From Nonomuraea turcica (GTDB taxonomy: Bacteria; Actinomycetota; Actinomycetes; Streptosporangiales; Streptosporangiaceae), in NCBI RefSeq assembly GCF_030718205.1, contig NZ_JAUZQF010000008.1:1-64000 (forward strand): a DNA stretch of 64,000 bases. Direction: 5' to 3'. The translations under genes and the position numbers were made by a program. Below are positions 1-8,832 of this stretch, piece by piece (positions within the stretch are counted from its first letter, which is position 1; each line of letters starts with the position of its first letter). Below the pieces are notes generated by a model. The model had not been told where the DNA came from. It did not search any database and saw nothing but the letters and a program-made list of their open reading frames with translations.

Positions 1-195
1 TCCAAACAATGATCATGTTCGGATGAATCATCCAAGCAATAACCGTCAAAAATGACGGGGTCATACATGTGTGATGCACATGCACTGGCTTTTAACACAC
101 TGTTGAGTTCTCAAGAAACGGACGCGTTTTCCGGCGTTTCGTTTCGGTCTTGCGTTATGTCTTAATTCTTACATCCCCGCGAATTCCTGTCAAAT
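1..195 (-). promoter_or_regulatory. rRNA operon promoter and leader, reading out of the window to the left
   Basis: On the minus strand a TTGACA box (188-193) sits 16 bp before TAAGAA (166-171), a good housekeeping promoter. Downstream, minus-strand positions 120-96 read CTTGAGAACTCAACAGTGTG, which matches the boxA-type antitermination element of actinobacterial rrn leaders (TTTGAGAACTCAA core). A perfect hairpin (CCGTCA 43-48, AAAA, TGACGG 53-58) follows. The last minus-strand bases, TTGTTTGGA, are what normally precedes AGAGTTTGATC at the start of 16S rRNA, so the 16S gene probably begins within the first ten bases of the window or just left of it. The 16S itself is not visible; that part is inference from known leaders. 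Confidence 0.75.
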
Positions 196-454
196 TGACC
201 GGACTCGCGAGAACTGCGGGAATTAAGTCGCGCCCCGTTTCCGGGACAACCCCTCTAACTTACCAGCCCTTGAGAGTGGACGCGAACGTCCACCGGAGTG
301 GAGAAGTCTGGAGGCTGTCCCCGAAGTGAGGCCGGCGATCATGCCGTCCCCTCGGGACTGAAGAACTGTATGTGCGCCTCCCGGAACCGTCAAATCGGCG
401 GTTCCGGCATCCGGCACCCGGGCATTCACACCGGGTAATCGCAAGGGAGCGCAC
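196..454. other. intergenic region between rrn promoter and AI-2E gene, with two perfect hairpins
   Basis: No gene is visible here. Two exact inverted repeats stand out: GTGGACG (276-282) / CGTCCAC (287-293) around a CGAA tetraloop, and CCGGAACCG (381-389) / CGGTTCCGG (399-407) with a nine-base loop. The second lies about 50 bases upstream of the GTG at 455 and would be in the 5' leader of that gene. Neither is followed by a T-run on the plus strand. Upstream elements of the rrn promoter may occupy 195-260. Confidence 0.6.
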
Positions 455-1483
455 GTGAACACTCTGCCCAGGGCACTCATCATCCTGGTGGGCATCGCCG
501 GCGCGGTCATCACCCTGTTCGGGCTCCGGGAGGTCGCCTCGATCGCCGGCCCGGTCGTGCTGGCCCTTGTCCTCGTCATCGCCGTCGCCCCGGTGCGCGG
601 CTGGCTCGACGCCCAAGGGTTGCCCGTCTGGGTGCAGGTCGCGGTGCCGTTCTTCGTCGTCGTGCTGGTGCTGCTGGCCATGGTGGGCATCCTGACGATC
701 TCGGTCACTCAGCTGACGTCGCTGCTCCCGGCGTACGCGAGCGAGTTCGAGCAGTTGCTCGCCGACGCGCAGCGGTGGGCCGCCACCTACGGGCTCGGCA
801 CCGACGTGTTCGACCGGGCGCTGGACGCGTTCGACCCGAGCCGGTTGTTCGAGCTCGCGCAGGGCCTGCTCGGGAGTTTGATCGGCGTGCTCTCGGCGAG
901 CTTTCTCGTGGTGGTGTTGTTGCTGGCGATGTGTCTGGACGCGCCGGTGATGGCCAGAATTCTCACCGCAGGGGAAGAGAACAGACCCCAATTGGTGACG
1001 GCGCTCGCCACGTTCGCCCACAAGACGCGGCGCTATCTCATCGTCTCCACGGTCTTCGGGCTCATGAACGCGATTCTCGACGTGCTCGCGCTGTCGCTCC
1101 TCGACGTCCCCCTGCCGCTGCTTTGGGGTGTGCTGGCGCTGATCGCCAACTACATCCCGAACATCGGGTTCGTCATCGCGTTGCTGCCGCCCGCGATGCT
1201 CGCGCTGCTGGACGGCGGCGTGCGGACCATGGTGCTCGTCGTCATCGCCTATATCGTCATCAACGTCGTCATCCAGTCGTTCATTCTGCCCAAATTCCTG
1301 GGTGACGCGGTGGGGCTCTCGACGACGATGACGTTCATCTCGTTGCTGGTGTGGACTCTGGTGCTGGGGCCGTTGGGCGCCATTCTGGCCATCCCATTGA
1401 GTCTGCTCGCCCGGGCCTTGCTGATCGACAGCGACCCGAGCGCCAGATGGGCCCAGGCGCTCGTTTCAGGCAGGCACCCGTAG
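455..1483 (+). CDS. AI-2E family (PerM-type) transporter
   Basis: A 342-residue polytopic membrane protein. It opens with two hydrophobic segments (residues 5-50), has a further pair around 60-85, a soluble loop near 90-135, and a C-terminal block of hydrophobic segments. The stretch NYIPNIGFVIALLPPA (about residues 231-246) and the late GLSTTMTFISLLVWTLVLGPLGAILAIPL-type region are the hallmark of AI-2E/PerM transporters. The family includes E. coli TqsA, an autoinducer-2 exporter, but many members export other solutes or ions, so the substrate is open. The GTG start at 455 is supported by AAGGGAG at 442-449. The 3' end overlaps the convergent AraC gene by 18 bases. Confidence 0.85.
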   Translation: MNTLPRALIILVGIAGAVITLFGLREVASIAGPVVLALVLVIAVAPVRGWLDAQGLPVWVQVAVPFFVVVLVLLAMVGILTISVTQLTSLLPAYASEFEQLLADAQRWAATYGLGTDVFDRALDAFDPSRLFELAQGLLGSLIGVLSASFLVVVLLLAMCLDAPVMARILTAGEENRPQLVTALATFAHKTRRYLIVSTVFGLMNAILDVLALSLLDVPLPLLWGVLALIANYIPNIGFVIALLPPAMLALLDGGVRTMVLVVIAYIVINVVIQSFILPKFLGDAVGLSTTMTFISLLVWTLVLGPLGAILAIPLSLLARALLIDSDPSARWAQALVSGRHP

Positions 1484-2167
1484 GGGTGAGACCAGCCGTC
1501 CCATGGACACCCCGCTCAGCCGCTTGACGTCATGGGACAGGTGGGCCTGGTCGGTGTAGCCGCTCGTGGCGGCGACCTCGGCGAGGGGCATGCCTGCGCG
1601 GGCGAGCCGCAGCGCGTGCTGGAAGCGGACGATGCGTTGCAGGGTCTTGGGCGCGTAGCCGAAGGCGGCCACGGCGCGGCGGTGCAGGTGGCGATCGCTG
1701 AAGCCGAGGTCCCAGGCCACTTCGGTCACCGTGCGCCCGGCCATGAGTGCTCTGGCGATGGCGGGCGCGGCAGGGTCGGCGGCGGAACGGGACAGGCGCC
1801 GCTCGACGGCCGCGCCCATGGCCTCCAGACGCCATTCGGGCCGGGGGGCGCAGGACTCGTCGATCGGCAGACCGGGGAGAGCGGACAACGGGACCCGCTG
1901 GTCACGCAGCTCGTGGACCGGAGCCCCGAAGACGTCGCCGACCGCGCCGGGCTTGAACCGGATGCCGATGAAGGTGTCGCCTGCCGCCATGGCCGTGGGC
2001 ATAGGGCCCGTGTCAGGTCCGGCCACGAACAGGCCCTCGGGGCCCCAGATAAGGTCGACGCAGGCGTCGGGCACCACGAGCTGGGTGGTGTCCGTCTCGC
2101 TGACCTGGTGCCACACGCAGGCGACGCGCCCGGCGAGGTCCGGGCCGGGAGGCCGCTCCTCGTACAT
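1466..2167 (-). CDS. AraC-family transcriptional regulator
   Basis: A 233-residue cytoplasmic regulator from the ATG at 2167; an in-frame GTG at 2185 is an alternative. The N-terminal half (WGPEG, FIGIRFKPGA, PVHELRDQRVPLS) is the cupin-like sensory domain common in actinobacterial AraC proteins (DUF6597-like). The C-terminal ~100 residues carry two helix-turn-helix motifs; the first includes VTEVAWDLGFSDRHLHRR and the second AEVAATSGYTDQAHLSHD, with FGYAPKTLQRIVRFQHALRL between them. The ligand is unknown. It is convergent with the AI-2E gene and lies 33 bases downstream of the next minus-strand gene's coding end, so it might be co-transcribed with neither. No target site can be assigned. 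Confidence 0.85.
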   Translation of the reverse strand: MYEERPPGPDLAGRVACVWHQVSETDTTQLVVPDACVDLIWGPEGLFVAGPDTGPMPTAMAAGDTFIGIRFKPGAVGDVFGAPVHELRDQRVPLSALPGLPIDESCAPRPEWRLEAMGAAVERRLSRSAADPAAPAIARALMAGRTVTEVAWDLGFSDRHLHRRAVAAFGYAPKTLQRIVRFQHALRLARAGMPLAEVAATSGYTDQAHLSHDVKRLSGVSMGRLVSPLRVPA

Positions 2168-2200
2168 GACTCCAACGTATGCCACCCCACCGACAGAACC

Positions 2201-3052
2201 TCAGGGCAGCCGCCCGTACGCGCGCAGCGTCTTCAGCCTCTGGACGGCGAGGTATCCGCCCCATTCGTGCTCGACCACCGGTGTCCAGATCAGCCAGTTG
2301 AGGCCCCACTTGTCGTCGTCGCTTCGCGGGTCCAGGAGGGCGTCGAGATGGGCGTCCAGGACGTCCTGGGTGAACAGCGGCAGCCGCAGCGGCTCCGGCG
2401 CGAAGTCCAGCGGGAAGTGCACCTCCCCCGGCGTGTCCGGATCCAACGCGACCGTGGCCAGGATGGCCTCGCGCAGCCGGGCGAACTCGGCCTCCGCCCG
2501 ATCCCGCTCCGTGACCAGGTTCAGGAAGGTCACGATCGCGCGGGCTTCGTACGGGCTGGTCTCCTGGACGGCCGCGATGCGCGACCAGCAGAAGTCCGTG
2601 GCGGTGGCGAGCCAGGGGTGTGTGATGCCGTGCTTGTGCAGCAGTCCGGCGATCGACGCCGTTGGGATGAGGTTCCCAGGCGGATCGCCATCGGTCTGCC
2701 ACCATGGCGCCCTCAAGGTGTCCCTGACCGACGGCAGGACGAACGGCACGCCTCCGTCGGCCGCCGTGACGCCGGCCAGGTAGTCGCAGGCGGCCGGCAC
2801 CATCGGCGAGTCGAAGGCGGCGAGCTCGTCCAGGATCCAGAACGCGACCTCGACCGGCTCCGGCTGGCTGCCCGCGCCCCGCAGGTCGGGTTCGAGCGCG
2901 TGGCCGAAGCCGCCGTCGGGGTTCTGGTAGCAGCGCAGCACGTCCAGGACCCGCTCCCGCGAGCCATCCCGGAACAGCGCCTCGAAGCGCAATCGGTCGA
3001 TCAGCCTTCCGTGCAGCTGAAGATATCTCTCTGCCCGGTCCAGCACGTCCAT
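2201..3052 (-). CDS. hypothetical protein with terpene-cyclase/prenyltransferase-like alpha-alpha repeats
   Basis: A 283-residue soluble protein from the ATG at 3052, which has a GGGAAGGG ribosome-binding site; an upstream ATG at 3115 adds 21 Arg/Gly-rich residues and is unlikely. Repeated helical units contain QW-like signatures such as CYQNPDGGFGHALEPD (residues ~42-57) and ADGGVPFVLP (~98-107), as in the alpha/alpha-toroid fold of squalene cyclases and prenyltransferase beta subunits. No DxDD or Zn-binding cyclase motif is visible, so cyclase activity is not supported. The function is unknown; similar proteins are widespread as 'hypothetical' in actinomycetes. Confidence 0.7.
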   Translation of the reverse strand: MDVLDRAERYLQLHGRLIDRLRFEALFRDGSRERVLDVLRCYQNPDGGFGHALEPDLRGAGSQPEPVEVAFWILDELAAFDSPMVPAACDYLAGVTAADGGVPFVLPSVRDTLRAPWWQTDGDPPGNLIPTASIAGLLHKHGITHPWLATATDFCWSRIAAVQETSPYEARAIVTFLNLVTERDRAEAEFARLREAILATVALDPDTPGEVHFPLDFAPEPLRLPLFTQDVLDAHLDALLDPRSDDDKWGLNWLIWTPVVEHEWGGYLAVQRLKTLRAYGRLP

Positions 3053-3161
3053 GAGTTGCGGCCCTTCCCTCGTGGTTCCTCCGCGCGACGCTACCCTCGC
3101 CGCCCGGCGGCTCACTTGTAAGAATCGGACGCATGGAAGAGCAGCGGCGTCGCCGGGGAGG

Positions 3162-4354
3162 TCACGGAGTGGCCAGGGCTTCGGTCGGCGACATCCTGGC
3201 GGCGCGTACGGCCGGGTAGAAGCCTGCGATGCCGCCGATCACGAGCGTGGCCAGCACGCCGCCGGCCATGGCCCAGACGGGCACGATCGCCGGCCAGCCC
3301 TGGAAACCCGCGTACGCCCCGGTCACTCCGATGCCGAGCACCACGCCGCCGACGCCGCCGATGGCCGACAGCAGCAGCGACTCGGCCAGGAACTGGAGCC
3401 TGATCTGGCCCTTGGTCGCCCCCAGGGAGCGGCGCAGGCCGATCTCGGCACGCCGCTCCAGAACCGAGATGACCATCGTGTTGGCCACGCCCACGCCGCC
3501 GACCAGCAGTGCGATGCCGCCGAGGCCGAGCAGGAGGGCGTTGAGCGTGGCGTCGGTTGCCTGCTTGGCGGCCAGCACGTCGGAGGGCCTGGAGACCTCG
3601 ACCTCGTTCGGCTTCTCGGGGTTGGCGGTGGCGCCGAGCACGTCGCTGACCGCCACGACGTGGTCTTCCTGCGCTCTGGCGTAAATCGTGGTCGCGTATC
3701 CGTCGAAGTCCAGCCGTTCCTCCGCGACCGGCCAGCCGACGAGGGCGGCCGTGTCGAGCTCGGGCGCCAGCGGCGCGGGGGCGAGCACGCCGACGATGGT
3801 GAACCATTGGCCGCCGAGCCAGACCCGCTGGTCGGGGCCCGCCTGGACGACGCCGAGCCGGTCGGCGGCCTTGGCGCCGAGCACGGTGGCCGGGTAGCGG
3901 TGGGTGGCCGCGTTCAGCCAGGCGCCGCTGACCACGGTGACGCCGGTGTCCTGGAGCAGGTCGAGCCGGGCGGCGGTGACGGAGATGCTGCCGGTCTCGG
4001 CCGCGGGGATGTGGTCGTTGCGGTAGACCTTGGCGGGCGTCGTGCCGGTCGCGGTGACCGACGTGACAGGGGCGATCTGCCCGATCATGCCCTCGGCTTC
4101 GGCGGGCAGGTGGGAAGCCTCGCCGAACAGGGTCTGCCCCGGCGACACGGTGAGCAGGTTCGTGCCGAGCGCTTCCAGCTGCCGGTTGAGGTCCTCCTGG
4201 CTGGAGGCGGAGATGCCGACGACGCCGAGCATGGCGGCGATGCCGATGGCGATGCCCAGCGCGGACAGGAACACCCGCAGCGGTCTGGCCCGCAGTCCGG
4301 CTCCGCCGACTCTGACCACGTCGCGCGGGCGCAGGCGGGATGTGGTGAGCACTG

Positions 4355-4358
<4 letters not shown>
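3162..4358 (-). CDS. MacB/FtsX-type ABC transporter permease
   Basis: A 398-residue permease with one N-terminal transmembrane segment (about 30-50), a large extracytoplasmic MacB_PCD domain (about 55-260), and three C-terminal segments of the FtsX domain (about 275-390). The stretch ERRAEIGLRRSLGATKGQIRL-type region (about 305-325) is diagnostic of the family. MacB-like permeases do not form a classical substrate channel; they couple cytoplasmic ATP hydrolysis to extracytoplasmic work, usually export of peptides, antibiotics or lipoproteins. The ATG at 4358 overlaps the stop of the upstream ATPase (ATGA), so the two are translationally coupled. It is the last gene of a four-gene operon: lipoprotein, adaptor, ATPase, permease. 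Confidence 0.92.
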
Positions 4359-5064
<706 letters not shown>

Positions 5065-5068
<4 letters not shown>

Positions 5069-6159
5069 TTGGGCACCGCCACGGTCATGCCCTCGTCCAC
5101 GCCGGTGACCTCGACCTTGCCGTCGGCGAACATGCCGGTTTCGACCGGGACGTAGCGCGTGGCCGAGCCCTCCACGACCTGCACGCCGTAGCCGCCCTCG
5201 GCCAGCGCGACCAGCGCTCCGACGGGCACGGCCAGGACGTTCTCGCGCTGCTCCGCGACGATCGTGACGTCCACGGGGGCGGCGTCGAACGACTTCTTCA
5301 GCCCGCTCACCGACACCGTGACCTCGACCGTGGTGGCGGTGTCGTTGCCGCTGCCGGTCTCGGTGGCGACCTTGCCGACGCTCGCGACCTTGCCCTTCAC
5401 GGTGCTGCCGTCGGGCAGCTCGACGGTGGCCTGCTGGCCCTTCTTCACCAGGTGCTCATCGGCCACGTCGAGGTTGACGAGCACCTCTCGGGTGGTGCCG
5501 GTGGCGGTGAGCACGGGGCCGCTCGCGGTGTCGCCGAGGGCCTTCTTCAGCTCGGCCACGCGCAGGGCGCCGTCCGCGACCACGACGTCGCCTGGCTGGA
5601 CCACGCCTGTGACGTCGTGGCCGAGGTCCTCCTGCCAGTCCTCGACGGCCTCCCTGGTGGCCCAGGTGTATTCGTTGTCGACGTCGAAGCCGGTGTAGCC
5701 GAGCTTGTCGAGGTTGCGTTCCAGCAGCTCGACGTCACTGCCCGTGACGCCGTCTTGCAGGGTGCGGTAGAGGGGCATGTCGCCGTACAGGAGGGGGCGG
5801 CGGTCGGCGTCCTCGCTGTAGACACCGCGGCCCCGGGTGATGGTGGAGCCCTCGCCGGGCAGCCAGGTGATCGTGCCCTGGGACTTGGCGGCGATGGTGA
5901 TCACGTCGCCGTAGCCGAGGGTGCCGTCCACGGTCGTGGTCTCGGTGAGGGTCGTACGGCTGACCGTGGCGGTGGCGGGGGGCGTGCGGCCGGCGGTGGT
6001 CGTACCGGCGCCGTTGCCGCCGAAGCCCACGGCGGCGGCCGCGACGGCGGCGGCGAGCAGCGCGGCCCCGCCCGTCCAGGCAAGGACACGCATCGGGCTG
6101 CGGCGGCGCGGCGGCAATGCACGCGTGGCGCGCGCAGTCTTTTCCTCGATCTGGGTCAC
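5065..6159 (-). CDS. peptidoglycan-binding / HlyD-like adaptor subunit of the MacB-type exporter
   Basis: A 364-residue membrane-anchored adaptor. A basic N-terminus is followed by one transmembrane helix (about 24-46). Residues ~130-190 form a peptidoglycan_binding_1 domain (LLERNLDKLGYTGFDVDNEY, then ATREAVEDWQ), and the rest is a membrane-fusion-protein beta-barrel/lipoyl-like region ending ...VDEGMTVAVPK. In actinobacteria such proteins stand in for MacA between the ATPase/permease and the cell wall. It starts with GTG at 6159, overlapping the lipoprotein stop (GTGA), and its stop overlaps the ATPase start, so it lies in the middle of a tightly coupled operon. The exported substrate is unknown. 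Confidence 0.88.
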
Positions 6160-6683
6160 GTGGTCTCACCCGTTCTGGGGAACTTGTCCTGGCACGCGTC
6201 GAACGCCTTCTGGAACTGGGGGTCGTCGCGGTTGAAGTTGCGTCCTTCGCCGCTGCCCATGGTGCCGTCGGGGTTGGGGTCGGGCATATCAACGCCGTTG
6301 TCGCGCATGCACTGGGCGAACTGCCGCATCTGCTCGATCTGCTCGGGGTTGAGCTGCGTGCGGTCCCTGGACGGCGCGTAGTCGCGGCAGGCCTCGATGG
6401 CCTTCTGGACCTTGTCCCTGTCGACGTCCTCGCCGAGCTGCCTGAGGCCGCCGCCGCCGTTGGGATCGGGGTCCTCCATGGGGATGCCCTGCTCGCGCAT
6501 GCACTGGGCGAACTTCATGCCCTGCTCCTGGGGGTCGGCGGTGCCGGTGGGCGTGGCGCCTGAGCTTGCCGGGGGCGGGGACGCGCTACTGGATACGGAA
6601 GCGACTCCGGTGCTGCCCTGCTGGCCGGCGCAGCCGACGGCCAGTGCGGCGAGCAGGGCCGTCGCGACGATTGTCCGTTTCAT
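6156..6683 (-). CDS. lipoprotein with two FAQCMR-type cysteine repeats
   Basis: A 175-residue predicted lipoprotein: basic start, hydrophobic stretch and lipobox AVGC (Cys-18). The mature part holds two copies of one unit, KFAQCMREQGIPMEDPDP (about residues 57-74) and QFAQCMRDNGVDMPDPNP (about 121-138). Each copy is followed by a second Cys (EACRDY, DACQDK), so there is a C-x(n)-C pair per unit. Such proteins are common beside actinobacterial MacB-type operons but have no established role; a thiol-based sensor or periplasmic chaperone for the exporter is inference. It is the first gene of the exporter operon, directly after the kinase gene and preceded by a putative regulator site (6697-6714). 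Confidence 0.8.
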   Translation of the reverse strand: MKRTIVATALLAALAVGCAGQQGSTGVASVSSSASPPPASSGATPTGTADPQEQGMKFAQCMREQGIPMEDPDPNGGGGLRQLGEDVDRDKVQKAIEACRDYAPSRDRTQLNPEQIEQMRQFAQCMRDNGVDMPDPNPDGTMGSGEGRNFNRDDPQFQKAFDACQDKFPRTGETT

Positions 6684-6696
6684 GCTCCCGAATGTG

Positions 6697-6714
6697 CCGA
6701 GCGCGCTTCAATGC
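6697..6714 (-). promoter_or_regulatory. candidate response-regulator site upstream of the exporter operon
   Basis: Read on the minus strand, this 18-mer is GCATTGAAGCGCGCTCGG. It closely matches GCATTGAGCTGGCTCGG at 8803-8819, upstream of the response-regulator gene, with one inserted base and a few changes. It lies 14 bases before the lipoprotein start and overlaps the last codons of the kinase gene. A shared site would make the two-component system control both itself and the exporter. This is inferred from sequence similarity only. Confidence 0.45.
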
Positions 6715-8114
6715 GAGCTGGGAGCCGCCTCGGAGCCGGGTAGGAGCACGCGGAAGGTGGCGCCCTTGCCCGGCGCGGTGTCGAGTTCGACGCGGCCGCC
6801 GTGCGTGCGGACGATGGCGGAGACAATGGCCAGGCCCAGCCCGGCGCCGCCGTCGGCCCTGGATCTGCCCTGGCCGACCCGGTAGAGGCGGTCGAACAGG
6901 TGGGGCACGTGCTCGGGCGGGATGCCCGGCCCGGTGTCCGCGACCTCGAGCACGGCCATGCCATCCGACCTGCCGACCTTGACGGTGATCGCGGCGTCGG
7001 GCGGCGTGTGGCAGATCGCGTTGCCGATGAGGTTGGCGGCCACCTGGCGCAGGCGGGCCTCGTCGCCCACGATCGAGACGGGCGCCAGCGGCCCGCCGAA
7101 CCCGCCCAGCCTGACCTGCCGCTCGGGCACCCGTACGCGGGCGTCCCTGATCGTGTCGGCGGCCACTTCGAGCAGGTCGACGGGGTGCCGGTCGAGCGGG
7201 CGTTCCTCGTCGAGCTGGGCCAACGTCAGCAGGTCGTTGACGAGCACGCCCATCCTCGCGGCCTCGTCCTCGATCCTGCGCATCGCCTCGTCGGCGTCGC
7301 CGCCACCCCTGCGGTGGAGCTCGGCGAAGCCGCGTACGGAGGTGAGCGGGGTGCGCAGCTCGTGGGAGGCGTCGGCGAGGAAACGCCTCATGCGGGCCTC
7401 CGAGTCGGTCCTGGCGGCGATCTCGGACTCCAGGCGGTCGAGCATCACGTTCATGGCGCGGGCCAGCCGGCCCGGTTCGGTGTGCGGGTCGTGGGCGGGG
7501 GCGCGGCGGGAGAAGTCGCCGCGGGCGATGTGCCCGGCGGTGGCCTCCATCCTGGTGAGCGGGCGCAGGCCGAGGCGTACCACGGCAGCGGCCGCCATAC
7601 CGAGCAGGAGCAGCACGAGCGCGCTCACCGCGACCGCGATGGCAATGGCCGCGGTGAGGTTCTGCTCCAGCTCGGCCAGTGACTGGGCGAACACCGACAC
7701 GCTGCCGTCGGCCGCCTCGACGGCGCGGATCCGCCACGACGGGCCCGAGGTACCGGGAACGGTGTAGGCGACATCGGTCCTGATCTCCTCGAGGACGGGA
7801 GCGGGCTCGCCGGGCGCGGAGCTTCGGAACTGCAGCGTGCCGTCAGGGTTGTAGATCATCAGCTGAATGGCGGCGAACCGCCTGGCGAGCGTGTCGAAGT
7901 AGTCGTTCCCCGTGATCTGCTTCTGGGCGAGCATCGGGAGGCCCCTGACGGTGGCGGCCCTGGAGATCTGCGCCAGCTGCTCGTCCACGCGGCCGATCAT
8001 GGTGTCGCGCAGCAGCGTGACGCCGACGACGTTGGAGAGCACGAGCGCGACCGTGGTGAGGCCGAGGATGGCCATGACCAGCCGGGTGCGCAAGGTCCAG
8101 GTGGCGGGTCTCAT
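6708..8114 (-). CDS. HAMP-domain sensor histidine kinase
   Basis: A 468-residue membrane kinase. It has two transmembrane helices (about 10-32 and 155-180) flanking an extracytoplasmic sensor, then a HAMP domain, a HisKA domain with the phospho-acceptor in DASHELRTPL, and an HATPase_c domain (N-box NLIGNAICH, G1 VADTGPGIP, G2 GGAGLGLAIV). I place the start at 8114 because it gives an ATGA overlap with the regulator's stop; an in-frame upstream start at 8174 would run into that gene. It phosphorylates the co-encoded OmpR-type regulator. The downstream exporter operon follows after 24 bases, which suggests envelope-stress or antibiotic sensing. Confidence 0.93.
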   Translation of the reverse strand: MRPATWTLRTRLVMAILGLTTVALVLSNVVGVTLLRDTMIGRVDEQLAQISRAATVRGLPMLAQKQITGNDYFDTLARRFAAIQLMIYNPDGTLQFRSSAPGEPAPVLEEIRTDVAYTVPGTSGPSWRIRAVEAADGSVSVFAQSLAELEQNLTAAIAIAVAVSALVLLLLGMAAAAVVRLGLRPLTRMEATAGHIARGDFSRRAPAHDPHTEPGRLARAMNVMLDRLESEIAARTDSEARMRRFLADASHELRTPLTSVRGFAELHRRGGGDADEAMRRIEDEAARMGVLVNDLLTLAQLDEERPLDRHPVDLLEVAADTIRDARVRVPERQVRLGGFGGPLAPVSIVGDEARLRQVAANLIGNAICHTPPDAAITVKVGRSDGMAVLEVADTGPGIPPEHVPHLFDRLYRVGQGRSRADGGAGLGLAIVSAIVRTHGGRVELDTAPGKGATFRVLLPGSEAAPSSH

Positions 8115-8788
8115 CGTGGGGTCCTCAGCGTATAGCCGACCCCGCGTACGGTGTGGATGAGCTGCGGCTCCCACTTGTCGATCTTCTTGCGCAGGTAGTA
8201 GACGTACGACTCGACGATGCTGGAGTCGCCGTCGAAGTCGTAGCGCCAGACGCTGTCCAGGATCTGCGCCTTGCTCACCACGCGCCCCGCGTTGGTCAGC
8301 AGGTATTCGAGGAGGTTGAACTCGGTGGGCGACAGCTCGACCGGCACCCCGGCCCGGCGTACCTCGTGGGCCTGCGGGTCCAGCTCCAGGTCGGCGTAGC
8401 GCAGGACGTCGTCGCGCGGGACGGTGCGGCTGCGGCGCAGGATGGCGCGGATGCGCAGCACCACCTCCTCCAGGCTGAACGGCTTGGCCACGTAGTCGTC
8501 GGCGCCCAGCGTGAGCCCCTGCACGCGGTCCTCGACCTGGTCGCGGGCGGTCAGGAACAACACGGGGATCCGCTCGCCGAGCCGTCTGGCCACCTCGAAC
8601 CCGTCGAAGTCGGCCAGCATCACATCAAGCACCACGATGTCGGGCTTGAACTCCCTGGCGGCCGTCACCGCCTCCGCGCCCGTCTCCGCGGTCCGCACCT
8701 CGAAGGAGACCAGTCGCAGAGTCTGCGACAGCAGGGCGCGGATGTTGGGCTCGTCGTCCACGACGAGCACCCTGGCGGGTCGATCCAT
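8111..8788 (-). CDS. OmpR/PhoB-family response regulator
   Basis: A 225-residue regulator. The receiver domain (residues 1-120) shows the acidic pair VVDDEPN, the phospho-Asp in DIVVLDVMLADFDG, the conserved Thr in FLTARD and the Lys in DDYVAKPFSLEE. The C-terminal winged helix (about 130-222) contains LSPTEFNLLEYLLTNAGRVVSK and the wing YVYYLRKKID. It is the partner of the kinase gene that overlaps its stop codon. Upstream, two perfect 10-bp direct repeats spaced 11 bp apart (8807-8827) are the pattern expected for tandem binding of an OmpR-type dimer, suggesting autoregulation. Confidence 0.95.
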   Translation of the reverse strand: MDRPARVLVVDDEPNIRALLSQTLRLVSFEVRTAETGAEAVTAAREFKPDIVVLDVMLADFDGFEVARRLGERIPVLFLTARDQVEDRVQGLTLGADDYVAKPFSLEEVVLRIRAILRRSRTVPRDDVLRYADLELDPQAHEVRRAGVPVELSPTEFNLLEYLLTNAGRVVSKAQILDSVWRYDFDGDSSIVESYVYYLRKKIDKWEPQLIHTVRGVGYTLRTPR

Positions 8789-8802
8789 GGTTAAAGGAAT
8801 AC

Positions 8803-8827
8803 CCGAGCCAGCTCAATGCCAGCTCAA
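8803..8827 (-). promoter_or_regulatory. tandem 11-bp-spaced direct repeats upstream of the response regulator
   Basis: On the minus strand TTGAGCTGGC occurs twice, at 8827-8818 and 8816-8807, so the repeat period is 11 bp. They end 19 bases before the start codon at 8788. Eleven-base direct repeats are typical operators for OmpR/PhoP-family regulators. The second copy with its flank is also similar to 6697-6714. Binding by the encoded regulator is inference. Confidence 0.55.
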
Positions 8828-8832
8828 AGGCA

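Noticed and set aside
1532..3121. Long plus-strand open frame over the AraC and hypothetical genes
   Set aside because: Composition is Arg/Gly/Val biased with no domain; the minus-strand genes there show clear family motifs.
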